Assembly (NCBI GenBank): GCA_937872895.1 | Contig: CALMUP010000005.1 | Location: forward strand, 64,001 to 128,000 | From: an uncultured Verrucomicrobiota bacterium | GTDB lineage: Bacteria > Verrucomicrobiota > Kiritimatiellia > CAIVKH01 | Reading direction: 5' to 3' | DNA: 64,000 bases | In this document: positions 16,218-29,014 of the stretch, in pieces | Position numbering within the stretch: the first letter of the stretch is position 1 | Layout of the letters: every line of letters begins with the position of its first letter | Translations under genes and position numbers: made by a program | Notes under the pieces: model-generated | Seen by the model: the letters and a program-made list of their open reading frames with translations, nothing else | Told to the model about the DNA's origin: nothing | Database searches by the model: none

Positions 16218-19139
16218 TCAGGCGGGCTGGTCGAGCATGGCGCGGATCCGCTCGTTCAGGGTGCGGATGGTGAACGGCTTGGCCACGAAAGGGGTACCCG
16301 GGTCAATGACCCCCTGCGGGCCCAGCACATCGTCCGCATGGCCCGAGATGTACAGCACCTTCAGGCCGGGATGTTCCGGCAAGAGGCGACGGTAGAGCTC
16401 GACGCCGCTTTCCCCCGGCATCATCACATCGGTCAGCAGCAGCCGCAACGTGCCGTCGTAGGCCTTGGCCAGCTTCGCGGCATCCTCGCCGCAGCACGCC
16501 GCATGCACCTGGTAGCCAAGACCGGTCAATCCGCGCACCATCATCTTGAGCACCGCCGGCTCGTCATCGACCACCAGCAGCACCTCGGGTCCGCCCACCG
16601 CGCGGGGCAGCGGGGCTTCCGGTTCGACCGGTGACTCGGGTACGCGGTCCCGCGGGAGGAACACCCGCATCGTCGTGCCTTCGCCGACCTCGCTGTCCAC
16701 CGTGACAAACCCGCCGTTCTGGCGAGCGATCCCGTACACGGTCGGCAACCCGAGCCCGGTCCCCTTGCCCTGCGGCTTGGTGGTGAAGAACGGCTCGAAG
16801 ATCTGGTCGATGATTTCCTCCGGAATCCCGGTCCCCTCGTCGCGCACAGCCAGGCAGGCGAATTCACCCGGAGCCACCTCCAGCGGGAGGCATGGATCAC
16901 CCGGCTCGAAACACGCATTGGACACCTCGATCGCCATCCGGCCGCGCCCCTGCATCGCATCGCGGGCGTTCAGCACGAGGTTGGTCAGGATCTGGTCCAC
17001 CTGGTTCGGATCGATCCGCACCGGAACCACCTCCGGCGCCGCGGCAAAGGTGACCTCGATGTTCTCCCCCAGCACCTGGCCGATCATCCGCAACATGCCC
17101 TTGATCGTCCGGCCCAGGTGGATGCGTTGCGGCGAGACCAGTTGCTTGCTGGCGTAGGCCAGCAATTGGCGGGTCAGTTCGGCGGACTGCTGAGCGGCCC
17201 GCTGGATCTCCATCAACTCCTGCATCAGCGGCGAGGCGACGCCGGCATTCATCGACGCCATCTCGGTAAAGCCGAGGATCGCCTGCAGCTTGTTGTTGAA
17301 TTCGTGCGCGATGCCCCCGGCGAGCAGACCCACGCTCTCCATCTTCTGCGCCTGGGCCAGTTGTTCGCTCAGCTTCAGGCGCTCCAGCTCCGCCTTCTTG
17401 CGTTCCGTGACATCCTGGAAGGCTCCCAGCAACTTCACCGCCTTGCCATCCTCGAAGCGGGCCTGCCCGATGGTGCGGACCCACAGCCGGCGCCCGGTGC
17501 TGCTGGTGAATGGCAGCTCCAGATGGTAGGGCTTGCCGGTGCGCTTCGCCTCCTCGATCGCCTGGACCAGCACCTCCCGGTCCTCGGGATCGTAAAATTC
17601 CAGGGCCTTTTCCACCGTGGGCCGGTAGTCAAGCGGCAGGTCGTGGATCCGGTAGGTCTGTTTCGTCCAGCGCAGTTCGTTGGTGAGCAGGTTCACTTCC
17701 CAGCCACCGACCCCGGCGGCCTGACCGGTTTCATCCAGCAACTCCTCGCTGAGCTTCAGGGCCTGTTCGGAGCGGCGATGCTCGAAGATCCGCCACGCCT
17801 CGTTCGCCATCAACTGCAGGGTTTCGACATCGATGTCCTCGTAATCCTCCGGCTTGTTGCCCACCCCGACGATCATCCGCACCTTGTTGTCCTCCACCAC
17901 CGGCAGCGTGATCATCCGGTTCAGCGTCGCATGCCCCTCCGGCAGGCCACGCCGGCCCTCGGCCCGGTTGAAATCGTTGATGACCACCGGCGCGCGGGTG
18001 TGGAATGAACGGGCCCAGATCCCGGCCTTGGCGATCGGATAATGCCGCTCGAACAGGACCTTGCAACCAGCCGCGATGGTCGCCCGCGACCACGCCACCA
18101 ATTCGATCGTGTCCTGGTCCTCATTTACCAGGTGCATGAAGGCGACCTTGCTCCCGGTCAGTTCCTCGCAGAACTCCATGACCGACTGCAGGAAGGTCGC
18201 CTCATCCTGCTGGCTGGCCAGCAGCGGCGCCTGCAACAGCAGGTGCGCACGGCGCGAGAAATGCCGCAACCGCTGCTCCGCCGCCTTGCGTTCGGTGATG
18301 TCCTCCTTCACCGCCACGAAATGGGTGATCGCCCCGCTTTCGTCACACATCGGCGAGATCGAGGCGAGTTCCCAGAACAGCGTACCGTCCTTGCGGCGGT
18401 TGTGGAATTCGCCCTGCCAGGTCTGTCCGGCCAGCAGGGTCAACCAGAGTGAACGGTAGTTCGACGGATCCATCAATCCCGACTTCAGCACGCGCGGATT
18501 GCGGCCGATCACCTCCTCGCGGGTGTATCCGGTCGTCTGCAGGAACTTCGGGTTCACGTACTCGATGTTCGCATTCCGGTTGGTGATCACGATGCTCGCC
18601 GGACTGTTCTCCATCGCCTGCAGCCGGTTGCGGGCCTGATCCTCGGCGCGGCGACGGGCGGTGATGTCGATCAGGCTGAACAGGATCACCCGGCTGTCGT
18701 CGCTTTCCACCTGCACCGTGGCGGTGGCCTCGATGAGCCGCACCGGTTCATGCAACCCGGAACTGCGCAACTCCAGCTGCACCGACCGTTCCCGGCCGGC
18801 CAACCGGTCCAGGGCATCGTAGCAGGCGGCATGGCATTCGCCGCCGAGCAATCCGACCAGCGGCGTCTTGCCCGACGTGATATGCTGGCGGACCACCCCG
18901 AACAACCGGCAGGCGGCGAGGTTGATGTCCTGGATCGTCCCGTTCACATCGGTGGTGACAAAGCCGACCGGGGCCAGATCGAACAAGCCGAGGTACTTGC
19001 GCCGTGACGTTTCAAGCTTCTGGTAGGCGGTGCGCAGCTCCTCGTTCTGCATCTCGAGCTCCGCCTGGTACAGGCGCAACTCCTGCACCGCATCCGGTGC
19101 TCCGGATGGCGCTCCCGCATCCTGTGGCGTGTCGTTCAT
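16218..19139 (-). CDS. PAS/GAF hybrid sensor histidine kinase
   Basis: A 973-residue soluble kinase. In order: a PAS domain (KYLGLFDLAPVGFVTTD, residues ~45-160), a second PAS/PAC (ENSPASIVITNRNANIEYVN, ~180-300), a GAF domain (~305-455), a PAS_3-like domain (~460-590), HisKA with GIAHEFNNKLQA (phospho-His in HEFNN), HATPase with NLVLNARDAM, DEGTGIP and GTGLGLPTVYG, and a C-terminal receiver with LLLTDVMMPGESG (phospho-Asp) and the conserved Lys in VAKPF. No membrane segment. Its start lies four bases past the stop of the CheB-CheR-PAS gene, so the pair likely forms one signalling unit. Confidence 0.9.
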   Translation of the reverse strand: MNDTPQDAGAPSGAPDAVQELRLYQAELEMQNEELRTAYQKLETSRRKYLGLFDLAPVGFVTTDVNGTIQDINLAACRLFGVVRQHITSGKTPLVGLLGGECHAACYDALDRLAGRERSVQLELRSSGLHEPVRLIEATATVQVESDDSRVILFSLIDITARRRAEDQARNRLQAMENSPASIVITNRNANIEYVNPKFLQTTGYTREEVIGRNPRVLKSGLMDPSNYRSLWLTLLAGQTWQGEFHNRRKDGTLFWELASISPMCDESGAITHFVAVKEDITERKAAEQRLRHFSRRAHLLLQAPLLASQQDEATFLQSVMEFCEELTGSKVAFMHLVNEDQDTIELVAWSRATIAAGCKVLFERHYPIAKAGIWARSFHTRAPVVINDFNRAEGRRGLPEGHATLNRMITLPVVEDNKVRMIVGVGNKPEDYEDIDVETLQLMANEAWRIFEHRRSEQALKLSEELLDETGQAAGVGGWEVNLLTNELRWTKQTYRIHDLPLDYRPTVEKALEFYDPEDREVLVQAIEEAKRTGKPYHLELPFTSSTGRRLWVRTIGQARFEDGKAVKLLGAFQDVTERKKAELERLKLSEQLAQAQKMESVGLLAGGIAHEFNNKLQAILGFTEMASMNAGVASPLMQELMEIQRAAQQSAELTRQLLAYASKQLVSPQRIHLGRTIKGMLRMIGQVLGENIEVTFAAAPEVVPVRIDPNQVDQILTNLVLNARDAMQGRGRMAIEVSNACFEPGDPCLPLEVAPGEFACLAVRDEGTGIPEEIIDQIFEPFFTTKPQGKGTGLGLPTVYGIARQNGGFVTVDSEVGEGTTMRVFLPRDRVPESPVEPEAPLPRAVGGPEVLLVVDDEPAVLKMMVRGLTGLGYQVHAACCGEDAAKLAKAYDGTLRLLLTDVMMPGESGVELYRRLLPEHPGLKVLYISGHADDVLGPQGVIDPGTPFVAKPFTIRTLNERIRAMLDQPA

Positions 19140-19143
19140 CGGA

Positions 19144-22128
<2,985 letters not shown>

Positions 22129-22280
22129 AGCCCGCAACCTTTCGCAGTGAGGCCACTATCAAGCGTCAACCCGTTGTCGCTCAATGCGAATCAGACCCTA
22201 TACCATCATTTCGGGCATTCCCTGATGGCACGAAGGAAAATCGCTACCCGGCAAAAAGTAATGCCAAGCAAATCATACGA

Positions 22281-22308
22281 TTGACATATAGAACAACCGT
22301 ATTATAGT
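22281..22308 (+). promoter_or_regulatory. Sigma-70 promoter of the TonB-dependent receptor operon
   Basis: TTGACA (22281-22286) and TATAGT (22303-22308) are spaced by 16 bases in an AT-rich stretch. The receptor's start is about 60 bases further, preceded by a strong AAGGAG site near 22354. No clear Fur box is seen. Confidence 0.7.
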
Positions 22309-22368
22309 GCGCGCCATTGATTGAAATACACCTGAACAACCGAGAGCGCGTACAAGGAGATCTACAGC

Positions 22369-24495
22369 ATGAGACAGGTTCGATGGATGATGGCGGTATT
22401 GACGGGTTTCGGCCTCAATGTCCTGGCGGAAACGGTGACCTTGCCGGAAGTGCAGGTCGTGGCGGATGAGGCTACCCCGAAGTTCCCGGAAGCGGTGAGC
22501 GGCACGGTGATCTACGACGGCAAGAAGGCTGAATCGATTCGCCTCGACAACCGGCCCGCCGTTGCGAACAGCAACTACCGCCAGGCGCTGGAGCAGACCC
22601 CCGGCCTGCTGCTCAGCGAGGAAACGACCCCGTTGTTGAGCATCGGCTACCGCGGCCTGAACCCGCACCGCGCCCAGTTCACCCAGGTGCTGAAGGACGG
22701 CATTCCGATCCACGCCGACATGTTCGGGTATCCGGAAGCCTATTACGTACCCCCGCTGGAACGGGTCGAACGCATCGACTTCGTGCGCGGCGGCGGCTCG
22801 CTGATGTTCGGCCCCCAGCCCGGCGGCGCGCTGAACTACATCACCGTCAATCCCCGCACCGACGTGCCGGTCGCATTGGAAACCCGCCATGCCTTCGGCA
22901 GCGATGATTTCTATTCGACCTACAATGCCGTGGACGGCACCACCGACAACGTCGGTTACCTCGGCTACGGGCATTACCGCGAGGCCGACGGATTCCGCGA
23001 GGCGAACAGCGATTACGACGTGACCGCGGCCGGCATCAAGCTCGTCCTCGACGCGTCGGAGCAGACCCGCTGGACCATCGTCGGCGACTACTACGACGAG
23101 GAACACGGCGAACCCGGCGGGCTGTCGCTGAAGACCGGCGACGGCATCGCCAACTACAACCAGAACCGCAACGCGACCACCCGCTTCTTCGACCGCTTCG
23201 AACTCGAACGCAATTCGGCCTCGGTCGCGATGGACCACGACCTCTCCGACGACACCCTCATCCAGGTGAAAACCTGGTACACCTTCTACTCGCGCTACAG
23301 CCAGCGCCAGCGCGGCGGCGGTTTCGGCACGCTGCCCACCGGCCCCGACGCGGACAGCAACACCATCGAGCTGCAGGAATTCGACCCCTCGGCCATCGAG
23401 GCCCGCGCCCGCCACGGCTGGTCCGCGTGGGACGAGGAACACACCCTGACCCTCGGCACGATGTACTACTACGTCGACTCATTCCGCACCGAAAAACGCG
23501 GCGCGACCCCCGACGCCCGCGACGGCCGCGTGCGCAGCGATGCCGACCGCACCGTGCACTATGCCCCGGTGTTCCTCGAAAACCGCTTCGTGTTCGGCGA
23601 CCTCTCGGTCACCCCGGGCTTCCGCCTCGAGAACGTCTGGCAGGAAGTGACCGAGAAGGTCAACGTCTCCAAGACCGCCGAAGGCACCCCGCTGGGTGAC
23701 AAGGACGACCACGACACCGTACCGCTGTTCGGCCTCGGCACCGCCTGGAAGGTCCAGCCGGAGGTGGAGCTGTACGCCAACGTGTCGCAGTCCTACCGCC
23801 CGAAACTCTACACCGAGACCGTTCCCACCGGCGGCACCACCCTCGTGCCGGAAGACCTCGACCCGAGCGACATCGTCCAGTACGACCTCGGCGCGCGCGG
23901 CCAGCTCGGATCGTCGCTGGTCTGGGACGCCAGCGTGTTCCAGATGGACATCGATGACCAGATCGGCACCGTCGCCCTCGACGGCGGCCAGTCCACGCTC
24001 GGCAATGTCGGCGACGCCCGCCACCGCGGCATCGAGGCCGCCCTCGAGCTGGACGTCAGCAGCCTGCTCGACGACCTGAACAGCAGCAGCATCAAGGAGG
24101 AGATCGGCACCTTCTCGGTGTTCGGCAACGCCACCCTGCTCGATGCCGAGTTCACCGCCGGCCCCAACGACGGCAACACCCCGCAGTACGCTCCGGACTA
24201 CATCGTCCGCACCGGACTGCGCTATGCCTTCGACGACCGGATCCAGATCGCGCTCGGCGGCACCATCGTCGATGACCACTACGCCGACGACGGCAACCGC
24301 ACCGACCGCTTCATCCCGAGCTACATGGTCTGGGACCTGACCGCCGAAGTGAAGGTATACCGCGACACGGTCAGCCTGTTCGGCGGTATCAACAACCTGT
24401 TCGACGAGGATTACTACGCCCGCATCCGCAACGAGGGCATTGATCCCGCTCCCGAGCGCAATTACTACGCCGGCGTGAAATTCGAGTTCCAGTAA
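22369..24495 (+). CDS. TonB-dependent outer-membrane receptor (FecA-like)
   Basis: A 708-residue receptor: signal peptide (VLTGFGLNVLAE), TonB-box region TLPEVQVVAD just after it, plug domain with LRQTPG-like LEQTPGLLLS and RIDFVRGGGSLMFGPQPGGALNYIT, then a 22-strand barrel ending in ERNYYAGVKFEFQ with terminal aromatic. The plug resembles FecA-type ferric citrate/siderophore receptors, but the ligand is not determinable. It heads an operon with exbB, exbD and tonB, so uptake and energising machinery are co-encoded. A strong Shine-Dalgarno (AAGGAG) and a good sigma-70 promoter precede it. Confidence 0.93.
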   Translation: MRQVRWMMAVLTGFGLNVLAETVTLPEVQVVADEATPKFPEAVSGTVIYDGKKAESIRLDNRPAVANSNYRQALEQTPGLLLSEETTPLLSIGYRGLNPHRAQFTQVLKDGIPIHADMFGYPEAYYVPPLERVERIDFVRGGGSLMFGPQPGGALNYITVNPRTDVPVALETRHAFGSDDFYSTYNAVDGTTDNVGYLGYGHYREADGFREANSDYDVTAAGIKLVLDASEQTRWTIVGDYYDEEHGEPGGLSLKTGDGIANYNQNRNATTRFFDRFELERNSASVAMDHDLSDDTLIQVKTWYTFYSRYSQRQRGGGFGTLPTGPDADSNTIELQEFDPSAIEARARHGWSAWDEEHTLTLGTMYYYVDSFRTEKRGATPDARDGRVRSDADRTVHYAPVFLENRFVFGDLSVTPGFRLENVWQEVTEKVNVSKTAEGTPLGDKDDHDTVPLFGLGTAWKVQPEVELYANVSQSYRPKLYTETVPTGGTTLVPEDLDPSDIVQYDLGARGQLGSSLVWDASVFQMDIDDQIGTVALDGGQSTLGNVGDARHRGIEAALELDVSSLLDDLNSSSIKEEIGTFSVFGNATLLDAEFTAGPNDGNTPQYAPDYIVRTGLRYAFDDRIQIALGGTIVDDHYADDGNRTDRFIPSYMVWDLTAEVKVYRDTVSLFGGINNLFDEDYYARIRNEGIDPAPERNYYAGVKFEFQ

Positions 24496-24512
24496 CCTGC
24501 ACCCTTCTTGCC

Positions 24513-24547
24513 GGCGGCAGGACGGTCCTTCCGTCCTGCCGCCTTTT
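24513..24547 (+). terminator. Strong hairpin between receptor gene and exbB (partial terminator)
   Basis: A perfect 13-bp stem (GGCGGCAGGACGG with its complement, 24513-24525 and 24531-24543) with a TCCTT loop is followed by TTTT. It lies 18 bases past the receptor stop and only five bases before the exbB start. It would lower transcription of exbB-exbD-tonB relative to the receptor. Confidence 0.8.
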
Positions 24548-24552
24548 CCATC

Positions 24553-25254
24553 ATGATCCTTGAAACCCTCAACCAGCTTTTCGCCCGCGGCGGACCGGTG
24601 ATGTGGCCGCTGCTCGGCGCCTCCATCCTCGGACTGGCCATCATCCTCGAACGCGCGGTATTCTTCCGCCGCCACCGCTTGCCGGTGCGCGACTTCGAGG
24701 ACCAGCTCGTCGGCCGGCTGCGGCGCGGCGACCTCGCCGGGGCGAAAACCCTCGCCGCCTCCAGCCGCCATCCGGTCGCCCACATCGCGCGCACCTACCT
24801 GGACAACCTCGGTTGCGCCTTCATCGCCACCCTCTCGGACAGCGAGGCCCTGCGCCAGGACATCCTGAAACGCGAAGGCTCCCGCTGCATGGAGAAGGTC
24901 GAGCAGCACCTGCGCGGACTCAGCCTGATCGCCCACCTGTCTCCGCTGCTCGGCCTGCTCGGCACGGTCACCGGCCTGGTCTCGTCGTTCCACGTCATCG
25001 AAAAACTCGATGGCCTCGCCCAGCCGGCCCAGCTCGCCGCCGGCATCTGGGAGTCGCTGCTGACCACGGTGGTCGGCCTGGTCATCGCCATCCCCTGCCT
25101 CGCCGCCTACCACGGGTTCGAGCAGAAGGCCGACCGCATCGCCCGACGCATGTCGTTCATGATCTCCGAACTCAACGAACATTTCGGCAAGCACGGCGGC
25201 GACCTCGGGGTCGCGCCGTCCGCCGACGACGATCACCGGATGGTCGCATCCTGA
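24553..25254 (+). CDS. exbB: ExbB/TolQ/MotA-type proton channel protein
   Basis: A 233-residue inner-membrane protein with three helices: VMWPLLGASILGLAIILE (residues ~15-33), the LSPLLGLLGTVTGLVSSF segment (~130-155) and LLTTVVGLVIAIPCLAAY (~172-192), the last two carrying the conserved GT.xG and TTxxGLxIAIP motifs of the family. It forms the energising channel with ExbD. Start chosen at 24553 at the family's MxxxxLF beginning. No Shine-Dalgarno is visible because the terminator hairpin occupies that space. It overlaps exbD by one base (TGATG). Confidence 0.92.
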   Translation: MILETLNQLFARGGPVMWPLLGASILGLAIILERAVFFRRHRLPVRDFEDQLVGRLRRGDLAGAKTLAASSRHPVAHIARTYLDNLGCAFIATLSDSEALRQDILKREGSRCMEKVEQHLRGLSLIAHLSPLLGLLGTVTGLVSSFHVIEKLDGLAQPAQLAAGIWESLLTTVVGLVIAIPCLAAYHGFEQKADRIARRMSFMISELNEHFGKHGGDLGVAPSADDDHRMVAS

Positions 25255-25664
25255 TGGAGTTCCTCCGCCCCAGACGCCCTTCGCCGGGCATCGACCTCGC
25301 GCCGCTGATCGACTGCGTGTTCCTGCTGCTGATCTTCTTCATGCTCAGCTCGTCGTTCCTGCAACCGGCCATCCCGCTGCAACTGCCGAGCTCGACCTCG
25401 AAGGAAACCCCCGACCCGAACCGCATCGTGATCAGCGTGGACGCCAACGACACGGTCTTCGTCAACGACGAGCCCGTGGCCATCGAGCAGCTCGGGTCCA
25501 CCCTGCTCCGGTTGAGCAACGGCGAAACCACGCAACCCGTGCTGTTCCGCGGCGACCAGTCGATCCGCTACGACCGGTTCATCGCCGTGGTCACCGAAAC
25601 CCGCAAGGCCGGTTTCCGCCACCTGTCGCTCCAGCACCAACCCGCCGCTCCAGCCACCCCGTAG
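25254..25664 (+). CDS. exbD: ExbD/TolR-type protein
   Basis: A 136-residue protein: a short cytoplasmic Arg/Pro-rich N-terminus, one membrane helix LIDCVFLLLIFFMLSSSF with the essential Asp (D in PLIDCVF) and a periplasmic ExbD domain (RIVISVDANDTVFVND ... FRGDQSIRYDRFIAVVT). Together with ExbB it uses the proton gradient to drive TonB. The start overlaps the exbB stop. Confidence 0.93.
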   Translation: MEFLRPRRPSPGIDLAPLIDCVFLLLIFFMLSSSFLQPAIPLQLPSSTSKETPDPNRIVISVDANDTVFVNDEPVAIEQLGSTLLRLSNGETTQPVLFRGDQSIRYDRFIAVVTETRKAGFRHLSLQHQPAAPATP

Positions 25665-25670
25665 TCCACC

Positions 25671-26351
25671 ATGACCGCGAACCCGGAGCGCCCCTTTCCC
25701 CTGCGCGGCTTCATCGTTGCCTCGCTCGCCCTGCACACCGCCCTGTTCGCCCTCGGCAGCCGCTGGCTCTGGTCGCCACCGATGTTCGACGCACCGATGG
25801 AACCACCTCCGGTCGTGATCAACCTCGAGGAGTGGATCGAACCGGAGCCGCCCCCTCCGCCGGAACCACCACCGCCGCCGGAACCCGAGCCGGAACCGGA
25901 ACCGCTTCCCGAGCCGGAACCTCCGCCCGAACCAGAACCGGAACCCGAGCCGGAGCCGGAGCCGATCCCGGAGGTGGCTCCCGAACCCCTGCCTCCCGAG
26001 CCCACGCCGGTGGAGCCGGAGCCGGAACCCGAGCCGGAGCCGCCCCCGGCGGCCACCGTGATGGCCCTCGAACAGCCAGGCACCCTGCGCAACCCCGCCC
26101 CGCCTTATCCGGCCGAAGCACGGCGCAACGGCTGGGAAGGCCGCGTCCTGCTGCGCGTGGACGTGACCGCCAACGGCCGCGCCCAATCGGTTACCGTCGT
26201 CACCAGTTCCGGTTATCCGGCGCTCGATGACGCAGCCCGCACCACCGTCGCCCGCTGGCGCTTCACCCCGGCCCGGCTGGGCGGCCAACCCACCGCCGCG
26301 ACCGTCGAGGTTCCGGTCTCGTTCACCCTGCGCCGCGACCGCGATCGCTGA
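25671..26351 (+). CDS. tonB: TonB energy transducer
   Basis: A 226-residue TonB. An N-terminal anchor helix (GFIVASLALHTALFALG, with the family's Ser-x3-His face) is followed by a Pro/Glu-rich periplasm-spanning linker (~residues 50-125, built on repeated EPEP units) and a TonB C-terminal domain (PPYPAEARRNGWEGRVLLRV ... SSGYPALDDAA ... WRFTPA). It starts six bases after exbD and completes the uptake operon. The linker is unusually acidic; most TonB linkers alternate Pro-Glu and Pro-Lys. Confidence 0.94.
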   Translation: MTANPERPFPLRGFIVASLALHTALFALGSRWLWSPPMFDAPMEPPPVVINLEEWIEPEPPPPPEPPPPPEPEPEPEPLPEPEPPPEPEPEPEPEPEPIPEVAPEPLPPEPTPVEPEPEPEPEPPPAATVMALEQPGTLRNPAPPYPAEARRNGWEGRVLLRVDVTANGRAQSVTVVTSSGYPALDDAARTTVARWRFTPARLGGQPTAATVEVPVSFTLRRDRDR

Positions 26352-26464
26352 CCCGAACATTCAGGTCCTGTTCCGATTCCATTCACTCTGCCGGAACCGG
26401 CGCGGTGGCACTTGCTAACCTGTTCCACATCCGGTACCTATCGTCTGTGAACCAGAGCCAGGAC

Positions 26465-29014
26465 ATGCTGAATCCCTTGGCCTCGCCGGCCTACGCTGCC
26501 GACGCCTCCTACGATGAGATGTGGGATGCCAACGGCCAGGTCCGCGCCCATTGGCAGCCGTTCATGCGGGCCTTTGACTTGATCGGCGGTCCCGGCCTGG
26601 AGAAATTCCGCCAGGAAGCCCGCCGCGTCTTCCGCGAAAACGGCGTCAGTTACAACGTCTACGGCGACCCCCACGGCCACCAGCGCACCTGGGAACTCGA
26701 CCCGATCCCGCTGGTCATCAGCAGCGAGGACTGGGCCGACATCGAAGCCGGCCTGGTCCAGCGTGCCGAGCTGATGAACCTCGTCCTCGCCGACGTGTAC
26801 GGGCCGCGCAAACTGATCGCGAACCGCCTGCTGCCCGCCGAGTTGATCTTCGGCCATGAGGGGTTCCTGCGCGCCTGCGATCCCTTGCGACACCCCGAGG
26901 CCATGCGGCTGAACGATTTCGCGGTCGACCTCGCCCGCGGCCCCGACGGGCGCATGTGGGTGCTGCGCGACTACACCCAGGCCCCGGCCGGTATCGGCTA
27001 CGCCCTCGAGAACCGCACGGTGATGACCCGCATCCTCCCGCAGTTCTTCCAGGATGGCCACATCCACCGCCTGTCGTTCTTCTTCCGGGCCCTGCGCGCC
27101 GGCCTGGTCGCCCTCCCCAACCGCCGCAAGGACCAGCCGCGCATCGTCGTGCTCACCCCCGGCCCCTACAACGAGCTGTATTTCGAACACGCCTACCTCG
27201 CCTCGTACCTCGGCTATCCGCTGGTGCAGGGCGACGACCTGACCGTGCGCGACGGCCAGGTCTGGCTGAAGACCCTCGACGGCCTGCAGCCGGTGGACGT
27301 GATCATCCGCCGCATCAGCGACCGGTATTGCGACCCGCTCGAACTCGCCGAGGACTCCCTGCTCGGCGTGGCCGGCCTGCTCCAGGCCGCCCGCCTCGGC
27401 CAGGTCGTCATCGTCAATCCGCTCGGCACCGGCGTGCTCGAGAATCCCGGCCTGATCCCGTTCCTCCCCGGCATCGCCCGCTACTACCTCGGCAGCGACC
27501 TCAAGCTTCCCTCCGCCGCGACCTGGTGGTGCGGCCAGCCGAAGGAACGCGCCTACGTGCTCGAACACCTCGACCGGATGATCATCAAAAGCATCTACCG
27601 CACCTACCGGTCGCAATCGGCCTTCGGCGCGCTGCTCTCCAAGGACGAACGCGACGCGTTGCGCGACCGCATCCTCGCCCGCCCGCACCTGTTCGTCGGC
27701 CAGGAACAGGTCAGCTTCTCGACAACCCCGTGCCTGATCAAGGGCCGCATCGAACCGCGCCACGCCGCCATCCGCACCTTCGTCACCACCCACGAAGGCA
27801 AGTACCACGTCATGCGCGGCGGCCTGACCCGTGCGTCCTATGACCGCGGCATGACCGTACCGTCCCGGCACTTCAACAACATCAGCAAGGACACCTGGAT
27901 CATCGCCACCAAGCCGGAACGCCACATCAGCCTGTGGCTCCAGCCCGCGAACGACGAGATGGCCATCGAACGCAGCGGCATCCTGGCCAGCCGCGCGGCC
28001 GAGAACCTCTACTGGACCGGCCGCTACGCCGAGCGCGTCGAGGGCACCGCCCGCATCCTGCGCACGATGCTGATGCAGATGAACCGCGCCGAGGAGTCGG
28101 GCAACGAGACCCACCAGCAGCACATCCACCTGCTGCAGCAGGGGCTGACCGCGGTGACCGAGACCTATCCCGGCTTCCTCGGCGAGGAACCGCTCGACGA
28201 GGCCCAAGCCGAGGCCGAACTGCGCTCGGTCATGATCAACGAGCAACGCGTCGGCAGCATCGCCAACCTGCTCGGGCAGCTCATGGCCGCGGCCTACATG
28301 GTCCGCGACCGCTGGTCGCTCGACAACTGGCGCATCCTCGAGGCGATGAAGAACCACTGGCGCCATGTCCAGTCCAACACCCACGCGCCGATCCTCTCCG
28401 CCGGGTACGAGCTCGACGAACTGGTGACCTCGCTCGCCGCCTTCAGCGGCCTGAACATGGAGAGCATGACCCGCGAACCCGGCTGGCTCATGCTCGACGC
28501 CGGCCGCCGCATCGAGCGCGGCCTGTGGCTGATCCGCCTGATGAAGTCCCTGCTGATCCCCGCCTACGAGGAGAGCCTCGAGCACATGATTCTCGAGTCG
28601 TTCCTGTCGATGCACGAAAGCCTGATCGCCCACCGCCGTCGCTACCGTTCCTACCTCCACCTGCAAAGCACGCTGGACGTGCTGCTGGTCGACGAGAACA
28701 ACCCGCGCTCCCTCGCCTTCCAACTCGAACGCCTGCAGCGCAACCTCGCCCGCCTGCCCCGCCCGCGCCTCGACCGCAAGCTCAGCGCCGAGGAGAAACT
28801 GGCCCTCGAAGCGACCACCCAGCTCAAGCTGGCCGACGTGACCGCGCTCGCCCGCGCGACCCCCGGCGAGGGCTACAAGAAACTCGCCGAGCTGATCACC
28901 TTCATCGAGCAGCGGCTGATGGCGGTGTCCGACACGCTGAACCACGTGTACTTCAGCCACGCCCAGGGCGCGCGCCAACTGACGCCGACCCGCCGGAAAG
29001 GCGGCACGGTATGA
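26465..29014 (+). CDS. Circularly permuted ATP-grasp/alpha-E fusion protein
   Basis: An ~849-residue protein. Residues ~50-480 form the circularly permuted ATP-grasp type 2 domain (VYGDPHGHQRTWELDPIPL, VLRDYTQAPAGIGYALENR, LTPGPYNELYFEHAYLA, IRRISDRYCDPL, NPLGTGVLENPG). Residues ~500-840 are an alpha-E domain (SRAAENLYWTGRYAERVEGTAR). Such enzymes are predicted to form amide bonds on peptides or proteins. In the second locus (59699-62146) the same two domains are separate genes. Starts upstream (GTG 26405 or 26447) are possible; 26465 was chosen as the first ATG with a nearby purine-rich site. The stop overlaps the transglutaminase start as ATGA. Confidence 0.88.
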   Translation: MLNPLASPAYAADASYDEMWDANGQVRAHWQPFMRAFDLIGGPGLEKFRQEARRVFRENGVSYNVYGDPHGHQRTWELDPIPLVISSEDWADIEAGLVQRAELMNLVLADVYGPRKLIANRLLPAELIFGHEGFLRACDPLRHPEAMRLNDFAVDLARGPDGRMWVLRDYTQAPAGIGYALENRTVMTRILPQFFQDGHIHRLSFFFRALRAGLVALPNRRKDQPRIVVLTPGPYNELYFEHAYLASYLGYPLVQGDDLTVRDGQVWLKTLDGLQPVDVIIRRISDRYCDPLELAEDSLLGVAGLLQAARLGQVVIVNPLGTGVLENPGLIPFLPGIARYYLGSDLKLPSAATWWCGQPKERAYVLEHLDRMIIKSIYRTYRSQSAFGALLSKDERDALRDRILARPHLFVGQEQVSFSTTPCLIKGRIEPRHAAIRTFVTTHEGKYHVMRGGLTRASYDRGMTVPSRHFNNISKDTWIIATKPERHISLWLQPANDEMAIERSGILASRAAENLYWTGRYAERVEGTARILRTMLMQMNRAEESGNETHQQHIHLLQQGLTAVTETYPGFLGEEPLDEAQAEAELRSVMINEQRVGSIANLLGQLMAAAYMVRDRWSLDNWRILEAMKNHWRHVQSNTHAPILSAGYELDELVTSLAAFSGLNMESMTREPGWLMLDAGRRIERGLWLIRLMKSLLIPAYEESLEHMILESFLSMHESLIAHRRRYRSYLHLQSTLDVLLVDENNPRSLAFQLERLQRNLARLPRPRLDRKLSAEEKLALEATTQLKLADVTALARATPGEGYKKLAELITFIEQRLMAVSDTLNHVYFSHAQGARQLTPTRRKGGTV

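Noticed and set aside
26390-26420. GTGGCACTTGC as a sigma-54 promoter before the ATP-grasp/alpha-E fusion
   Set aside because: TGGCAC is directly followed by TTGC without the four- to five-base spacer, so the -24/-12 geometry is wrong.
26438-28978. Open frame of 846 codons on the minus strand
   Set aside because: Antisense to the ATP-grasp/alpha-E fusion; no recognisable domain and composition typical of a shadow frame.
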